50,742 bases of DNA, taken from positions 1 through 50,742 of the forward strand of contig WRFY01000116.1 in the NCBI GenBank assembly GCA_009783445.1. Direction: 5' to 3'. The first letter of the stretch is position 1; every line of letters begins with the position of its first letter. The stretch comes from Candidatus Azobacteroides sp. GTDB lineage: Bacteria > Bacteroidota > Bacteroidia > Bacteroidales > Azobacteroidaceae. Shown here one piece after another: positions 28,396 through 37,433 of the stretch. Below the pieces are notes generated by a model, which did not search any database, was not told the origin of the DNA, and saw only the letters and a list, made by a program, of their open reading frames with translations. The position numbers and the translations under genes are program-made.

Positions 28396-29319
28396 TCATT
28401 TTTCCTGCCACTTTATTTTCATTTTATCCAAACGTTTTTGAGCCTCTTCGTGTCCCAATTCTGCCGCTTTTATAAGGCATTCCTTAGATTTTGAAAGTTT
28501 TTTAGAGGTAGAAAGATCTTCTTTATTGGAATAGCATATTCCCATACCGTACCAAGCCGAACCGTTGCTGACAATATCATTGCTTTTTTGAAAACAGTCG
28601 ATGGCCTGGTCGTACTCCTTCAAATGTTGATAGCAAATGCCCATGTTGCTCCACACGATTTCCGAAGGATTGTCGGCCGCCACTTTTGCGTAACAATTAA
28701 TTGCTTCGGCATAATTTCCCTGGTAAGCGTAGGCATGCGCTAAATCGTTCCAAACTTCCAGCAAAGAAGAATCTATATCCAGCGCTTTTCGATAGCATTG
28801 GATTGCTTCTGAATAGTTGCGGCCTACCTTGTATTTCAAGCCTTCGTTGTACCACCACGCCGCAGAGAGAGAAGGAAGAGGTACCGATTCTGAAGATTCA
28901 CTTGGGGAAACGGAGGAAACCAATTCTGGTTTCTTCTGTTCGGAAATTGGTTCTAATTGTTTTTTGCACGCGGCAATTTTCTTGTCTATTCCTGTTGCAC
29001 TTGGCTTACATATTTTGTAGGACAAATACTTTTTTTGAGCCTCTTCATACTTTTTTTGCGAAAACAGACTGTCTCCTTTATTCAAATAGTTTTCACAGTC
29101 GCACATGTTAATTTTCTCGTCTATGTTTGCATTGGGCCTACATCCCTTGTATGCCAAATACTGTTTTTTGGCATCATCGTATTTTTTTTGTAAAAACAGA
29201 TTGTCCCCTTTATTTAGATAGCAGTCACAATTATTCAGATTATTTTCACATTGACTGTATGCCATATTAGCGCTAAACAACAGGGCAAAAAGAATTAATA
29301 GTTTACTCATTATTTTCAT
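28396..29319 (-). CDS. Exported TPR/Sel1 repeat protein
   Basis: A 307-residue protein with a signal peptide (to about residue 22, NMAYSQ). Two near-identical Cys-bracketed units follow at about 31-73 and 73-117, sharing YLNKGD.LF.QKKY and the YK.C.P spacing. A Ser/Glu/Pro-rich linker leads to at least three TPRs (about 150-260) and a final Sel1-like repeat (AAELGHEEAQKRL). It probably acts as an extracytoplasmic scaffold. It is the last gene of the tubulin/actin-type locus, and its start overlaps the upstream stop. ATG 29319 is used here; ATG 29310 is equally plausible and gives an eight-base overlap. Confidence 0.8.
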   Translation of the reverse strand: MKIMSKLLILFALLFSANMAYSQCENNLNNCDCYLNKGDNLFLQKKYDDAKKQYLAYKGCRPNANIDEKINMCDCENYLNKGDSLFSQKKYEEAQKKYLSYKICKPSATGIDKKIAACKKQLEPISEQKKPELVSSVSPSESSESVPLPSLSAAWWYNEGLKYKVGRNYSEAIQCYRKALDIDSSLLEVWNDLAHAYAYQGNYAEAINCYAKVAADNPSEIVWSNMGICYQHLKEYDQAIDCFQKSNDIVSNGSAWYGMGICYSNKEDLSTSKKLSKSKECLIKAAELGHEEAQKRLDKMKIKWQEK

Positions 29320-30409
29320 TTTTATCGCATTTATCTAATAAATTTTGAATTTCTTCTGAAGGATATAAATCCTTTGCATGCTCCAATAACATTTTTGACA
29401 GTTGATCACATTCACCAATACTTTTAATAATTTCCTTAGCTTTTCCTTGAAATTTCAGCGCCGCCACTTTTTTGATAGAGTCACTGCGGTCGCCCTGATA
29501 ATGATAACTCGCGGCTTCTGTATAGAATTTGAAGGCCTCTTCGTTTCTACCATCATCAAAAGCAGCATTGGCTTTATTTTCCGCTTCCATCGCTTTGACT
29601 GGATATTCTTGTCTGCCATTTATTATTATAAAGGTAAAAAAAATAAGTGTTGCTACCAAACAGAATCCTATAAAAATAGAATAGCGTTTTTTTTCTGCTT
29701 TCTCAATAACTGTTTTGCACTCTGAAATTGCAATATCAATAGCATCTATATCTTTTTCATTACGAATGGCATTCAGTTTTTTCAGAGCATTCTTTAATGC
29801 CCTCCTTGAGCCATCAGTCAAGTTTTCGTTCAGCTTTTGATTCACTTGAAAGATAACATTGTCTGCTTCTTTTTGTTTCTCGGATAATTTTTTTGTTTTT
29901 TCGAGTTTCTGTATAATTTCGCTGTCGGTGTTGTCAATTTCTACGGCGACTTCGTATTCTTCTACCGCTTTTTTGAAATCACCATTCTCAAAATAGTCAT
30001 TGCCGTTGCATTTGTGTTTATTGTATTCTGCAAGCAATTGTCCTATATTTTCTGTTTTTTGAACAATTTCGCTTGTCCCATCAATATCTTTCGCAAATCG
30101 GTACTCCTCAAGCGCTTTTATCAAATTTTTGTTTTCCAAATACTTGTTACCAGCAGTCAAATGTTGTTGATATAATTCTGCCTTGGAGGATACTTCGCCT
30201 CCGTTTGGAGGAAGAGCTGGTTCATCAACAAGAGGGATTCCACAGTATATACAATATTTTGCTTCACGCGCATTAGGATGATTTTTATGCTCTCGACGTA
30301 AAGTGTCTGTGTCAAGTTTGCTTTCATTCACCAAACAAGTCCTGCAAATTAAACAATAGTTTGCTACCTCAGGTCTATCTTCTCCACATTTTGGACATTT
30401 TTTAGACAT
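29303..30409 (-). CDS. Zinc-ribbon, TPR and single-helix membrane protein
   Basis: A 368-residue protein. The N-terminus is a zinc ribbon (Cys5, Cys8, Cys19, Cys22) followed by a second CxxC (Cys53, Cys56, in KYCIYCG), so there may be two metal sites. TPR-like helices (about 78-170, YFENGDFKKAVEEYEVAVEID) and a charged helical stretch precede one membrane helix (243-264). More TPR-like helices follow on the far side (EEAFKFYTEAASYHY). Ribbon-in, TPR-out topology would link a cytoplasmic partner to an extracytoplasmic one. It overlaps both neighbours by a few bases, so expression is coupled. Function unknown. Confidence 0.75.
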   Translation of the reverse strand: MSKKCPKCGEDRPEVANYCLICRTCLVNESKLDTDTLRREHKNHPNAREAKYCIYCGIPLVDEPALPPNGGEVSSKAELYQQHLTAGNKYLENKNLIKALEEYRFAKDIDGTSEIVQKTENIGQLLAEYNKHKCNGNDYFENGDFKKAVEEYEVAVEIDNTDSEIIQKLEKTKKLSEKQKEADNVIFQVNQKLNENLTDGSRRALKNALKKLNAIRNEKDIDAIDIAISECKTVIEKAEKKRYSIFIGFCLVATLIFFTFIIINGRQEYPVKAMEAENKANAAFDDGRNEEAFKFYTEAASYHYQGDRSDSIKKVAALKFQGKAKEIIKSIGECDQLSKMLLEHAKDLYPSEEIQNLLDKCDKNENNE

Positions 30410-31973
30410 AATATTTCGTTTTTAATTTACTACTTGTAGTGTCATTTTTTCTTACCTTTCTCTTGAAGAATTGATTAAGTTGCTCCGCTACGCATATAAA
30501 GGAAAAGAAACCAACAGAAAGCAGACAAAAATGTAATAGATATTTAATGTATTTTGATATATAATCCGATTTTACTAATTGAACAAAAATATGAGAATCT
30601 TTTTCATCCTTTATATCTAAAAGTATCATATCATTGTTCTGTGGAAAAGTACCATTAAAAAAAATTACACAAGAATCGGCCATTATCTTTTGAAATTTTC
30701 CATCTAATACCATTGAATCATCATTATTGAATCTCAGAATAAATTGCAGTTCGTCGCCATTTGGTGTTTCTAACATATTCGTCTTCTTTAGTTTTATCCA
30801 AAAATTTTCAGAAGGAAAATATAGACTATGCAACCTGGATAGATTATTATTGCAATCTGCAGAATAAACAGGTATTGATAATCTTGAATATTTATTTTTA
30901 TAGTATTCTAAAGGTATTTCTTCAATATCCATTGTTTCTAACTTCGTAATATTTTTATAAAATTGTTTATCTATACTTGTATCAAGTATAAATTCACAAA
31001 AATTATTTTTTAGTTTGTAATCTTTGAGTTTATTCGGAATAACAAAGATGTTTTGTATAATACTTTTTTTTTCAAGTTCTTTTTGACTATTATAAATTTC
31101 TGATATATTTTTTTTAAATTTAGTTTCATTATAATCATGAGATTTCTTTTTATCGTATATAAAATCGCTATAAATATATAGTGTGTATTGGTTAAAAGCA
31201 TTTCGATCATGATCATGCATTAATGGATTCATTGAGTTGATTATAGTATCATATAAACTATAAAAATTTGATTCGGTTCCCTTGTCAATAATTATCGTAT
31301 CTGTGACTAATTTTATTATTGCTTTGTCTATCGCGTTCTTATCAGCGATGTCGCCTTCATAAAGTCGCTTTACCTCTGTATCTAAAGTATAAATAACAAA
31401 TTTTCCTTTCAAACTATCGGAATTTAAATCTAACAATTTTGAACATAACATTGCTCTGCAGAGGTCTATGTATGATATATTTTCTGGGTTACAGGGACAG
31501 TTAGCAGATTTTTTTATGCAATAATATTCATATAATTCTATTAGATTTGAAGAAAGAACTGGGGTATATGCAGTCTCCATTGTTCTATCAAGTATAAAAA
31601 TAGTGCAATGTTTTTTTTCATTTGGGTCCTTAAATTCTTTTTCAATATCACCTTTCTTAATATCAGAATTTTCGCCATTATTTTCTTTGCTCCAATCAGC
31701 CTCAAACCGAGGAAGAACACAAAAAAATGCCGATAAAAGAATAGATATTATATCACCTATTATGCTAGTTTTAACAGACCATGAAGGCGTCCATAACAAA
31801 TAAAAAGATATACCAAATGATCCACCAATTAAAATACTATAAATAATTTGTTGCATAAGTGGATACTTGTATGCTCCCATAATGACTTTATAAAAAAGAC
31901 AGATTAATACAATACATATGAATATTGTTATTAGCATTTTATATTTTATTTCGATTAATTTTAAATTCTTCAT
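30402..31973 (-). CDS. Membrane protein with a degenerate vWA-like domain
   Basis: A 523-residue protein with three N-terminal helices (about 11-31, 39-61, 69-88) and one near the C-terminus (about 475-497). Between them is a large domain that opens with HCTIFILDRTMET, a beta strand plus a position resembling the metal-site loop of vWA domains. It later has LYIYSDFIYD, which resembles the strand ending in the second metal-site Asp. The canonical DxSxS is not intact (DRTMET), so metal binding is doubtful. The gene is very AT-rich. I recognise no named family. It overlaps the next gene by eight bases. Confidence 0.6.
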   Translation of the reverse strand: MKNLKLIEIKYKMLITIFICIVLICLFYKVIMGAYKYPLMQQIIYSILIGGSFGISFYLLWTPSWSVKTSIIGDIISILLSAFFCVLPRFEADWSKENNGENSDIKKGDIEKEFKDPNEKKHCTIFILDRTMETAYTPVLSSNLIELYEYYCIKKSANCPCNPENISYIDLCRAMLCSKLLDLNSDSLKGKFVIYTLDTEVKRLYEGDIADKNAIDKAIIKLVTDTIIIDKGTESNFYSLYDTIINSMNPLMHDHDRNAFNQYTLYIYSDFIYDKKKSHDYNETKFKKNISEIYNSQKELEKKSIIQNIFVIPNKLKDYKLKNNFCEFILDTSIDKQFYKNITKLETMDIEEIPLEYYKNKYSRLSIPVYSADCNNNLSRLHSLYFPSENFWIKLKKTNMLETPNGDELQFILRFNNDDSMVLDGKFQKIMADSCVIFFNGTFPQNNDMILLDIKDEKDSHIFVQLVKSDYISKYIKYLLHFCLLSVGFFSFICVAEQLNQFFKRKVRKNDTTSSKLKTKYYV

Positions 31974-31979
31974 AAAACT

Positions 31980-32387
31980 TTATTTAAAAAATATGTTATA
32001 AATAATAAAAACCATAATGATGAAAAAAATTATTATTAAGATAATAGACAAATAGTTTTCATCCTCATCGTTGTTCTCTTGTTTGTTTTTAAGTTCTTTG
32101 CTTTTACATTGCTTATTTTGTAATTGTCTTTCTAATTCTTGTTTTTCTTTATTTGCATTTTCTAATTTTAATACTAAATCTCTATTTTCTTTTTCAAGCG
32201 ACAATACTTTTGGACTTTTCGCTCTGGTTCTTTCTTTTCTCTGTTTTTCTTTTGCTTTTTTCTGTTCTTCCTTCGCTTTTACAGAAACAGCACAACCGCA
32301 AACCAAACAATAATTGGCATCGGAGGGAATTTCGGTTCTCTCTTTCTCGTCATATGGATTTCTACATTGAGGGTTAGGACATTCCAT
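31980..32387 (-). CDS. Zinc-ribbon, coiled-coil, tail-anchored protein
   Basis: A 135-residue protein. Four cysteines (3, 8, 27, 30) form a zinc ribbon ending in NYCLVCGCAV, close to the NYCLIC segment of the TPR zinc-ribbon protein two genes downstream. Residues about 36-105 are a highly charged coiled coil (VLKLENANKEKQELERQLQN), and residues 112-134 are a C-terminal membrane helix. It looks like a small cytoplasm-facing tether. It is six bases ahead of the vWA-like membrane gene. Confidence 0.7.
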   Translation of the reverse strand: MECPNPQCRNPYDEKERTEIPSDANYCLVCGCAVSVKAKEEQKKAKEKQRKERTRAKSPKVLSLEKENRDLVLKLENANKEKQELERQLQNKQCKSKELKNKQENNDEDENYLSIILIIIFFIIMVFIIYNIFFK

Positions 32388-32509
32388 AATTATTCGTTTT
32401 TTACCATAATGCTAATAATTATTTTATTCACATCATTTTCATTTCCAACATGCAATACGATATGACAGCTTACTACTGTCTTCTACGTTTTCATAGCAGA
32501 GCTGATTTG

Positions 32510-32541
32510 CTGTTTTGTCATAGTGGCAAATAACAAAGCAG
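32510..32541. repeat. Possible hairpin in the only long gap of the locus
   Basis: CTGTTTTG (32510-32517) can pair with CAAAGCAG (32534-32541), with one G-T wobble. It lies inside the 204-base spacer 32388-32591, which has no gene. It might be an RNA-processing or attenuation site. Confidence 0.25.
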
Positions 32542-32591
32542 TTTGCTGACAGGCATAATTCTCCAATAAATAACTATTATCTCATTTTGTA

Positions 32592-33920
32592 TTATGAAAA
32601 ATTGATCTTGGCAAGAGTTTGTATTTCCCATTTTCCATTTTCTCGCTCTATTACAGTACCTGCCTCAATAGAGTTTATGTGTTTTGCGTTTGGAAAATAT
32701 GATTTACTATCATCAAACACATCTTTCAATACGGCATCGTAATATACCAATGCTCGTTCCTCATTTCCGCTAAATTTATATTTAGCTTTTTTTCCTTGAA
32801 TATCAAATATTTCATAATAAGCATTCTCTTTTGAAGTCACCTTGTATAATACTATCCCTTCTCTAGCATTCAAATATTTTACATCAGAGTTGACCGGTTC
32901 CACAACAGGGGCGAAAAGTTTTTCATCGCCATTGTTATTATCATTACTCCTATTTTCTAAAATTCCTACTTGCTTTTGCAAATCTTTTGTTTCCATCCTA
33001 ACAATATCTTTTATTCTGACAGTATTTTCTTCTAATGACTCTACCCTCTTTTGTAACTGATCAGTAATATTTTCATCTATTCTTTCATCATCATTTCCAC
33101 TTTCATTATTATATATTTCTGTACTGTCTTTTTGTTTTTCATCAGAATTTTTCCATCGCTTAATACCCCAAAAAGTAAACTTTTTTGCACGATTGTTTTT
33201 CCATTTTTTATCAGTGTCTTTCCATAGTTTGATGTACCAAATAGTAATAAAAAAGAAAACAAGCAGCAAACCCAATATAATAGCTACCAATTCTAAATTC
33301 TTTAATGAATCCTGATCATCAAAAATTTTTATGTCTTTTTTTAGACTGTCACATTGTTGTTGCAATTTGCCAAGCATTGTCTGCATATTCTTTACATCTT
33401 TTGAAATTTTGTCTATTTGCATTTTCACATCTTCGTTTTTGGAAGCGTCTACGGTATCCATTTCAGTATTATTTTCCAAATTGTATTTTAATAATATATC
33501 TTTTTGAATATCTGTCGACACTTGGCTTAAATCAACATCAACCCACTTAACTGCTTCTAAAACATTGATTAAACTCTTGTCATTTGAATATTCATCAAAT
33601 TTGGATTTTTTATCGTTAATTGCCTTTGCAAGATTTTGGGCAGTATTATTATCTGACAATAATTCGACAAGTTCATCATATTTTAGCACATCGTTCGGGT
33701 TATCCAATGAGACAACAGACAATCTTTGCTTTATTAACGAATTGTTAGTCGTTGCTGTATTTGATTTTCCTTTATTATGTTTTTCAATAAAAGCCATAAT
33801 ATATTTGCAATTGGCATAATCTACCAAAACATCAAAATCTGTTTTTGTGATCGTTTTCTGTGCGGTATTTTGTGTACCGCACAGAAAAATAAAACTTAGT
33901 ATTATGAATATTTTTCTCAT
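32592..33920 (-). CDS. Exported N-domain / membrane helix / coiled-coil linker protein
   Basis: A 442-residue protein with a signal peptide (to about residue 20) and a mostly helical extracytoplasmic domain (21-200) ending in a heptad-like coiled coil. One membrane helix (211-231) is followed by a Lys/Trp-rich juxtamembrane stretch and a second, cytoplasmic coiled coil (about 280-330). A compact C-terminal domain (about 345-442) has YYEIFDIQGKKAKYKF, EERALVYYDAVL and IEAGTVIERENGKWEI; I recall similar tails in other Bacteroidetes hypothetical proteins. The layout fits a transmembrane link between envelope components and the cytoplasmic NTPases encoded just upstream (11-base spacer to the actin-type gene). 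Function unknown. Confidence 0.7.
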   Translation of the reverse strand: MRKIFIILSFIFLCGTQNTAQKTITKTDFDVLVDYANCKYIMAFIEKHNKGKSNTATTNNSLIKQRLSVVSLDNPNDVLKYDELVELLSDNNTAQNLAKAINDKKSKFDEYSNDKSLINVLEAVKWVDVDLSQVSTDIQKDILLKYNLENNTEMDTVDASKNEDVKMQIDKISKDVKNMQTMLGKLQQQCDSLKKDIKIFDDQDSLKNLELVAIILGLLLVFFFITIWYIKLWKDTDKKWKNNRAKKFTFWGIKRWKNSDEKQKDSTEIYNNESGNDDERIDENITDQLQKRVESLEENTVRIKDIVRMETKDLQKQVGILENRSNDNNNGDEKLFAPVVEPVNSDVKYLNAREGIVLYKVTSKENAYYEIFDIQGKKAKYKFSGNEERALVYYDAVLKDVFDDSKSYFPNAKHINSIEAGTVIERENGKWEIQTLAKINFS

Positions 33921-33931
33921 ATAATCAAATG

Positions 33932-36900
33932 CTATTTTGCGACAGTCTTTTTAGTAATTTCATTGCTTAAGGAGTTAAGCAAGCCGACAAGCGGATAAAA
34001 GAAAAAAGTTTCTTCAATGGGTTGCTTTGGATTTACTTCCTTCAATTTTTGATTTAACCCTTTCGTCGCAAAAGTTTTCAAATCCTCACTGAAACATTCT
34101 TCTTCAACAACTTCTAACGAATCGTAACTTATTCCAAAGTCTCTCATGAAAATAGAATTTTCATTCAATAACTCTATGAATATTTTAAGGAAGCGCTTTA
34201 CTTCCTCTACGGCTTTGTTCAGATAATCATCCTGATCTATATCTATATATTTTTCTTCTTTTGAAAAAACAGAACAATCGTCAGTTCCCTGTAAAATCAC
34301 CTTTTTCAATGTATTATAATTTATTTTGTGAGGGTCATCCAAAATTGTGTCTTTGTTGGTTATTTCTTTGGGATCAGGGTCGTACAAAATTGCGCCTTTG
34401 CTGGTTACTTCTTTGGGATTATCGTCGTTTTGAATAATGGTGAGTTTTCTTTCTTCATAATTTTCATTAACTTTCTTAAAAATCAATTTGGTAAAATATT
34501 CTAAAATGGTATTTTCACTTGACAGTATTTGTATTGTCTTGGAACCATTGCCGCTAAAAGCAATATGGCGGGGCATACCCAAATTTTGAGATTTCATCAC
34601 ATTTGCCAAATGATAAATAATAGCAGCATAGAAAAGTGCAAATATAATTTTGTGCGAACTATTAGCGCTCAGTATTGCTTGAAAATCCAACTGTTCAGAT
34701 CGTTTTGTATTATCCTTTTTATCAGCCTCTCTAATATCCCAATTGTTTTTTAATGAGAAAAAAAAGGAAGCGATGTTGGCAGAATTTTTTTCTTTACAAA
34801 TATCATCATAAATGTCTTGTACTTTACGTAAATTGGCATCTTTGATTACCTGTTCAATATCTGTTTTGAATTGTTGGATTATACCATTAATTTTGTTTCC
34901 TGCATAGCCATTACCAAAAATAGCATTAGCTGCAAACCGGAAAGAAGTAACAAATTTTATATGCTCGTTAACCACAACAACCATATCGGTAGTACCTCCG
35001 CCAATATCAATAGAAACAATATCGGAAATAGTCGAATTTTCATCATTGTCTTTATAGTAAATATATGGAGCAACAGATTCCATTAGTGATATTAAATTAT
35101 CCAAATTGTCTCCAAAGTATTTTTTATATGCATCTTGCCATTTTTGTTTGAACAGATTAAGGCGATTTCCATTCATACTAATAGGGTACAACCAAATAAG
35201 TTTTGTATTACTTAAATCGCCATTGTTCAAAACAACTTTATTTCGTAATATCATACATAATGAATCAATAAAACACTTTACCTTATTTTCATTGTCTTTT
35301 TCATCTTGTTGTTCGTCGCTTGTTGGCCATTTTAGTTCCGTAATAGTCTCATTGTAATCAAAATTTTTTCTTTTTTCATGCCAAAACGCAATATTTCCTT
35401 GAACAAAAGGCAACGCTCCATTCTTAAAGTTATGATTCTTTGCCGCAGATAAAGCCGTGCGTGTAGGAAATTTGCACTCGCTTCTATTATTGATTTTTTC
35501 AGGGATAAAATCAAGATCATATATCATGCGATACACAGAATCTTTACTTATAGTCATTGCATGAATTTGTTTATCATCATCTATATTAAACGCTTCTGAT
35601 GATTTTTGATTACCTCTACGATATTCTATATGCGTATTGGTGGTGCCAAAATCTATTGCAAATATAAATTGCTCTTTACCAGCATTTTTTCCAGAACAAT
35701 CCTTAAATATTGGAATAATACAACCAGAAATTCCATCAGGACAAGTTATGTTAAGATAATTAAAATTGGATTCTTCGAGAATAAAGTTTTTACATTGCAA
35801 ATAAGTATTATATGCTTCACTACGGACATTTTCGACTGTACTTACCCGAGCATTTGCATATTTTACCTTATAATTATTAGCATCAAATTCATATGGAATT
35901 ATTCCAAAACGATAAAAAGCCTCTTTATCAGATTTAAACTTGATATTGGGGAATAATGCAAATACAAAGTTGTGCTTGACTAACCATCCATCATTGGTTT
36001 TTTCAATTTTATTCCCTTTTAATAAACCTTCAAAATAACTTCTACTGTATTCAATATGTTTGTCGTCCGTAATCGGAATGCGCAGAAGCGCCTTAACCCC
36101 ACCTGCGATTTTTTTCAACTCAAACATTTTTTTACCATCTTTCAACGTACCGCGCAGTTGTTCAGTAGAGAAATACTTGAAAAATTCGTCTTTGAGCGGT
36201 AACAAATAACTGAGTTTATTACCATTACTATCAACTGACTTGTCTAAATTTCCGTCGAAGAAACTTTCTTTGTTGATCTCGTCAGACATTTGTACAATGG
36301 TATCAGTCAGAAAGTCGCTGATAGTCAAATAAGGATATTTTGAACCATCGTTGGGCAAAGTGCGGTCTTGCATACTACGACTGTCGAAATATGGCGCATT
36401 AAAACTACTGTCCCATTGGTCTTGTGTGTAAATTGTTCTTGTATTGTATGTATCTATCGGCAATACCAACGGCCTGTGCTGTCCGTCGGGTTTATATTCA
36501 GAATCAATCACAAATCCGCTATTTTTTTCTATATCGTCTGGGTTTTCTTTCCATTTTTTCAATACCAAACCATTTATCACTTCTACTTTGTGGCCGATGT
36601 GGTCGCCTACCGTTATATCGCTGTATTTGTCAAGCGATTCGTTTTCTCTGGCTGTTTTTAGGGCTGTGTGTTTTTCCTTGTTTTTTTTAGCTAATATTTT
36701 AAAACTCTCGTCAAGATAGACCGCTACCTCTTTGAAATTGTTGCGGAAATTCGATTCTTTTTCCAGCATCCAATACCAATATTTCTGATACTCCAAATCA
36801 CGCTCAAATAAGGGTTTAGTAGAATCGAAAGGATGGTCGTTACCAAAGCGGATAGCTTCCGAAACGTCGCTCAAATCGTTTGCCGAAGAGAAAAACAGCG

Positions 36901-37420
36901 TAGCGGGCGATGTAGCGCCGATGATATTTACCTTTGCATCGCCCTGCAGATAGTTGAGAAAATACATTTGCTTCATTTGATCGAAATTGTAGGTCGCGCC
37001 ATCCTGTTCCAAAAAAATTTTATAGGCGCTGAATAGTTGCAGATGTTCTACAGACAAATTGTTTCTGTTGTCTTCTTTGAGTAAATCGTACAGGTCGGTT
37101 TGTTTGTCCCATACAAGAATTTCGAGTTTGTCTCGGTGTCTGTCGAACTCAAAAAAAAGTTGTCCGATGTCGAAACAATCCGACACCATTTTGTGTTGAA
37201 TACTGCTGCCTTCCAATCCGACATTTACTACTCTTTTAAAGGCAGTTTTCAGCAAATCTATTCTTGCAAACGGCGAAGGGATAGAAGTTATTTCACTCTT
37301 GGGCGAACTGTCTTGCATTTCTTCTATCGTTCTGGAAGTATATTTGGTGTTGACATCACCCTGCCAATCAGCACAGTTGCCATTAGCTTGTCTATGTAAT
37401 CTGAATATATAATCGCTCAT
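33932..37420 (-). CDS. Giant actin/Hsp70-superfamily ATPase
   Basis: An 1162-residue protein. The second half carries the three nucleotide-binding motifs of the actin/Hsp70/sugar-kinase fold in correct order and spacing: phosphate-1 IDFGTTNT around residue 590, phosphate-2 DIGGGTTD at 805-812, and the adenosine motif SGNGSKT at 956-962. There is no DnaK-type substrate-binding domain. The first 580 residues match nothing I know; they begin MSDYIFRLHRQANGN and include segments such as ARIDLLKTAFKRVV and HKMVSDCFDIGQLFFEFDRH. No signal peptide or membrane helix is present, so it is cytoplasmic. It is encoded 13 bases after the tubulin-like gene, which implies shared work, possibly as an ATP-driven filament or a clamp. 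Confidence 0.85.
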   Translation of the reverse strand: MSDYIFRLHRQANGNCADWQGDVNTKYTSRTIEEMQDSSPKSEITSIPSPFARIDLLKTAFKRVVNVGLEGSSIQHKMVSDCFDIGQLFFEFDRHRDKLEILVWDKQTDLYDLLKEDNRNNLSVEHLQLFSAYKIFLEQDGATYNFDQMKQMYFLNYLQGDAKVNIIGATSPATLFFSSANDLSDVSEAIRFGNDHPFDSTKPLFERDLEYQKYWYWMLEKESNFRNNFKEVAVYLDESFKILAKKNKEKHTALKTARENESLDKYSDITVGDHIGHKVEVINGLVLKKWKENPDDIEKNSGFVIDSEYKPDGQHRPLVLPIDTYNTRTIYTQDQWDSSFNAPYFDSRSMQDRTLPNDGSKYPYLTISDFLTDTIVQMSDEINKESFFDGNLDKSVDSNGNKLSYLLPLKDEFFKYFSTEQLRGTLKDGKKMFELKKIAGGVKALLRIPITDDKHIEYSRSYFEGLLKGNKIEKTNDGWLVKHNFVFALFPNIKFKSDKEAFYRFGIIPYEFDANNYKVKYANARVSTVENVRSEAYNTYLQCKNFILEESNFNYLNITCPDGISGCIIPIFKDCSGKNAGKEQFIFAIDFGTTNTHIEYRRGNQKSSEAFNIDDDKQIHAMTISKDSVYRMIYDLDFIPEKINNRSECKFPTRTALSAAKNHNFKNGALPFVQGNIAFWHEKRKNFDYNETITELKWPTSDEQQDEKDNENKVKCFIDSLCMILRNKVVLNNGDLSNTKLIWLYPISMNGNRLNLFKQKWQDAYKKYFGDNLDNLISLMESVAPYIYYKDNDENSTISDIVSIDIGGGTTDMVVVVNEHIKFVTSFRFAANAIFGNGYAGNKINGIIQQFKTDIEQVIKDANLRKVQDIYDDICKEKNSANIASFFFSLKNNWDIREADKKDNTKRSEQLDFQAILSANSSHKIIFALFYAAIIYHLANVMKSQNLGMPRHIAFSGNGSKTIQILSSENTILEYFTKLIFKKVNENYEERKLTIIQNDDNPKEVTSKGAILYDPDPKEITNKDTILDDPHKINYNTLKKVILQGTDDCSVFSKEEKYIDIDQDDYLNKAVEEVKRFLKIFIELLNENSIFMRDFGISYDSLEVVEEECFSEDLKTFATKGLNQKLKEVNPKQPIEETFFFYPLVGLLNSLSNEITKKTVAK

Positions 37421-37433
37421 AACTGATATTTTT

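Noticed and set aside
33932..37420. Calling the 1162-residue protein DnaK
   Set aside because: It has no substrate-binding domain and no DnaK-like N-terminus; only the ATPase core is shared.
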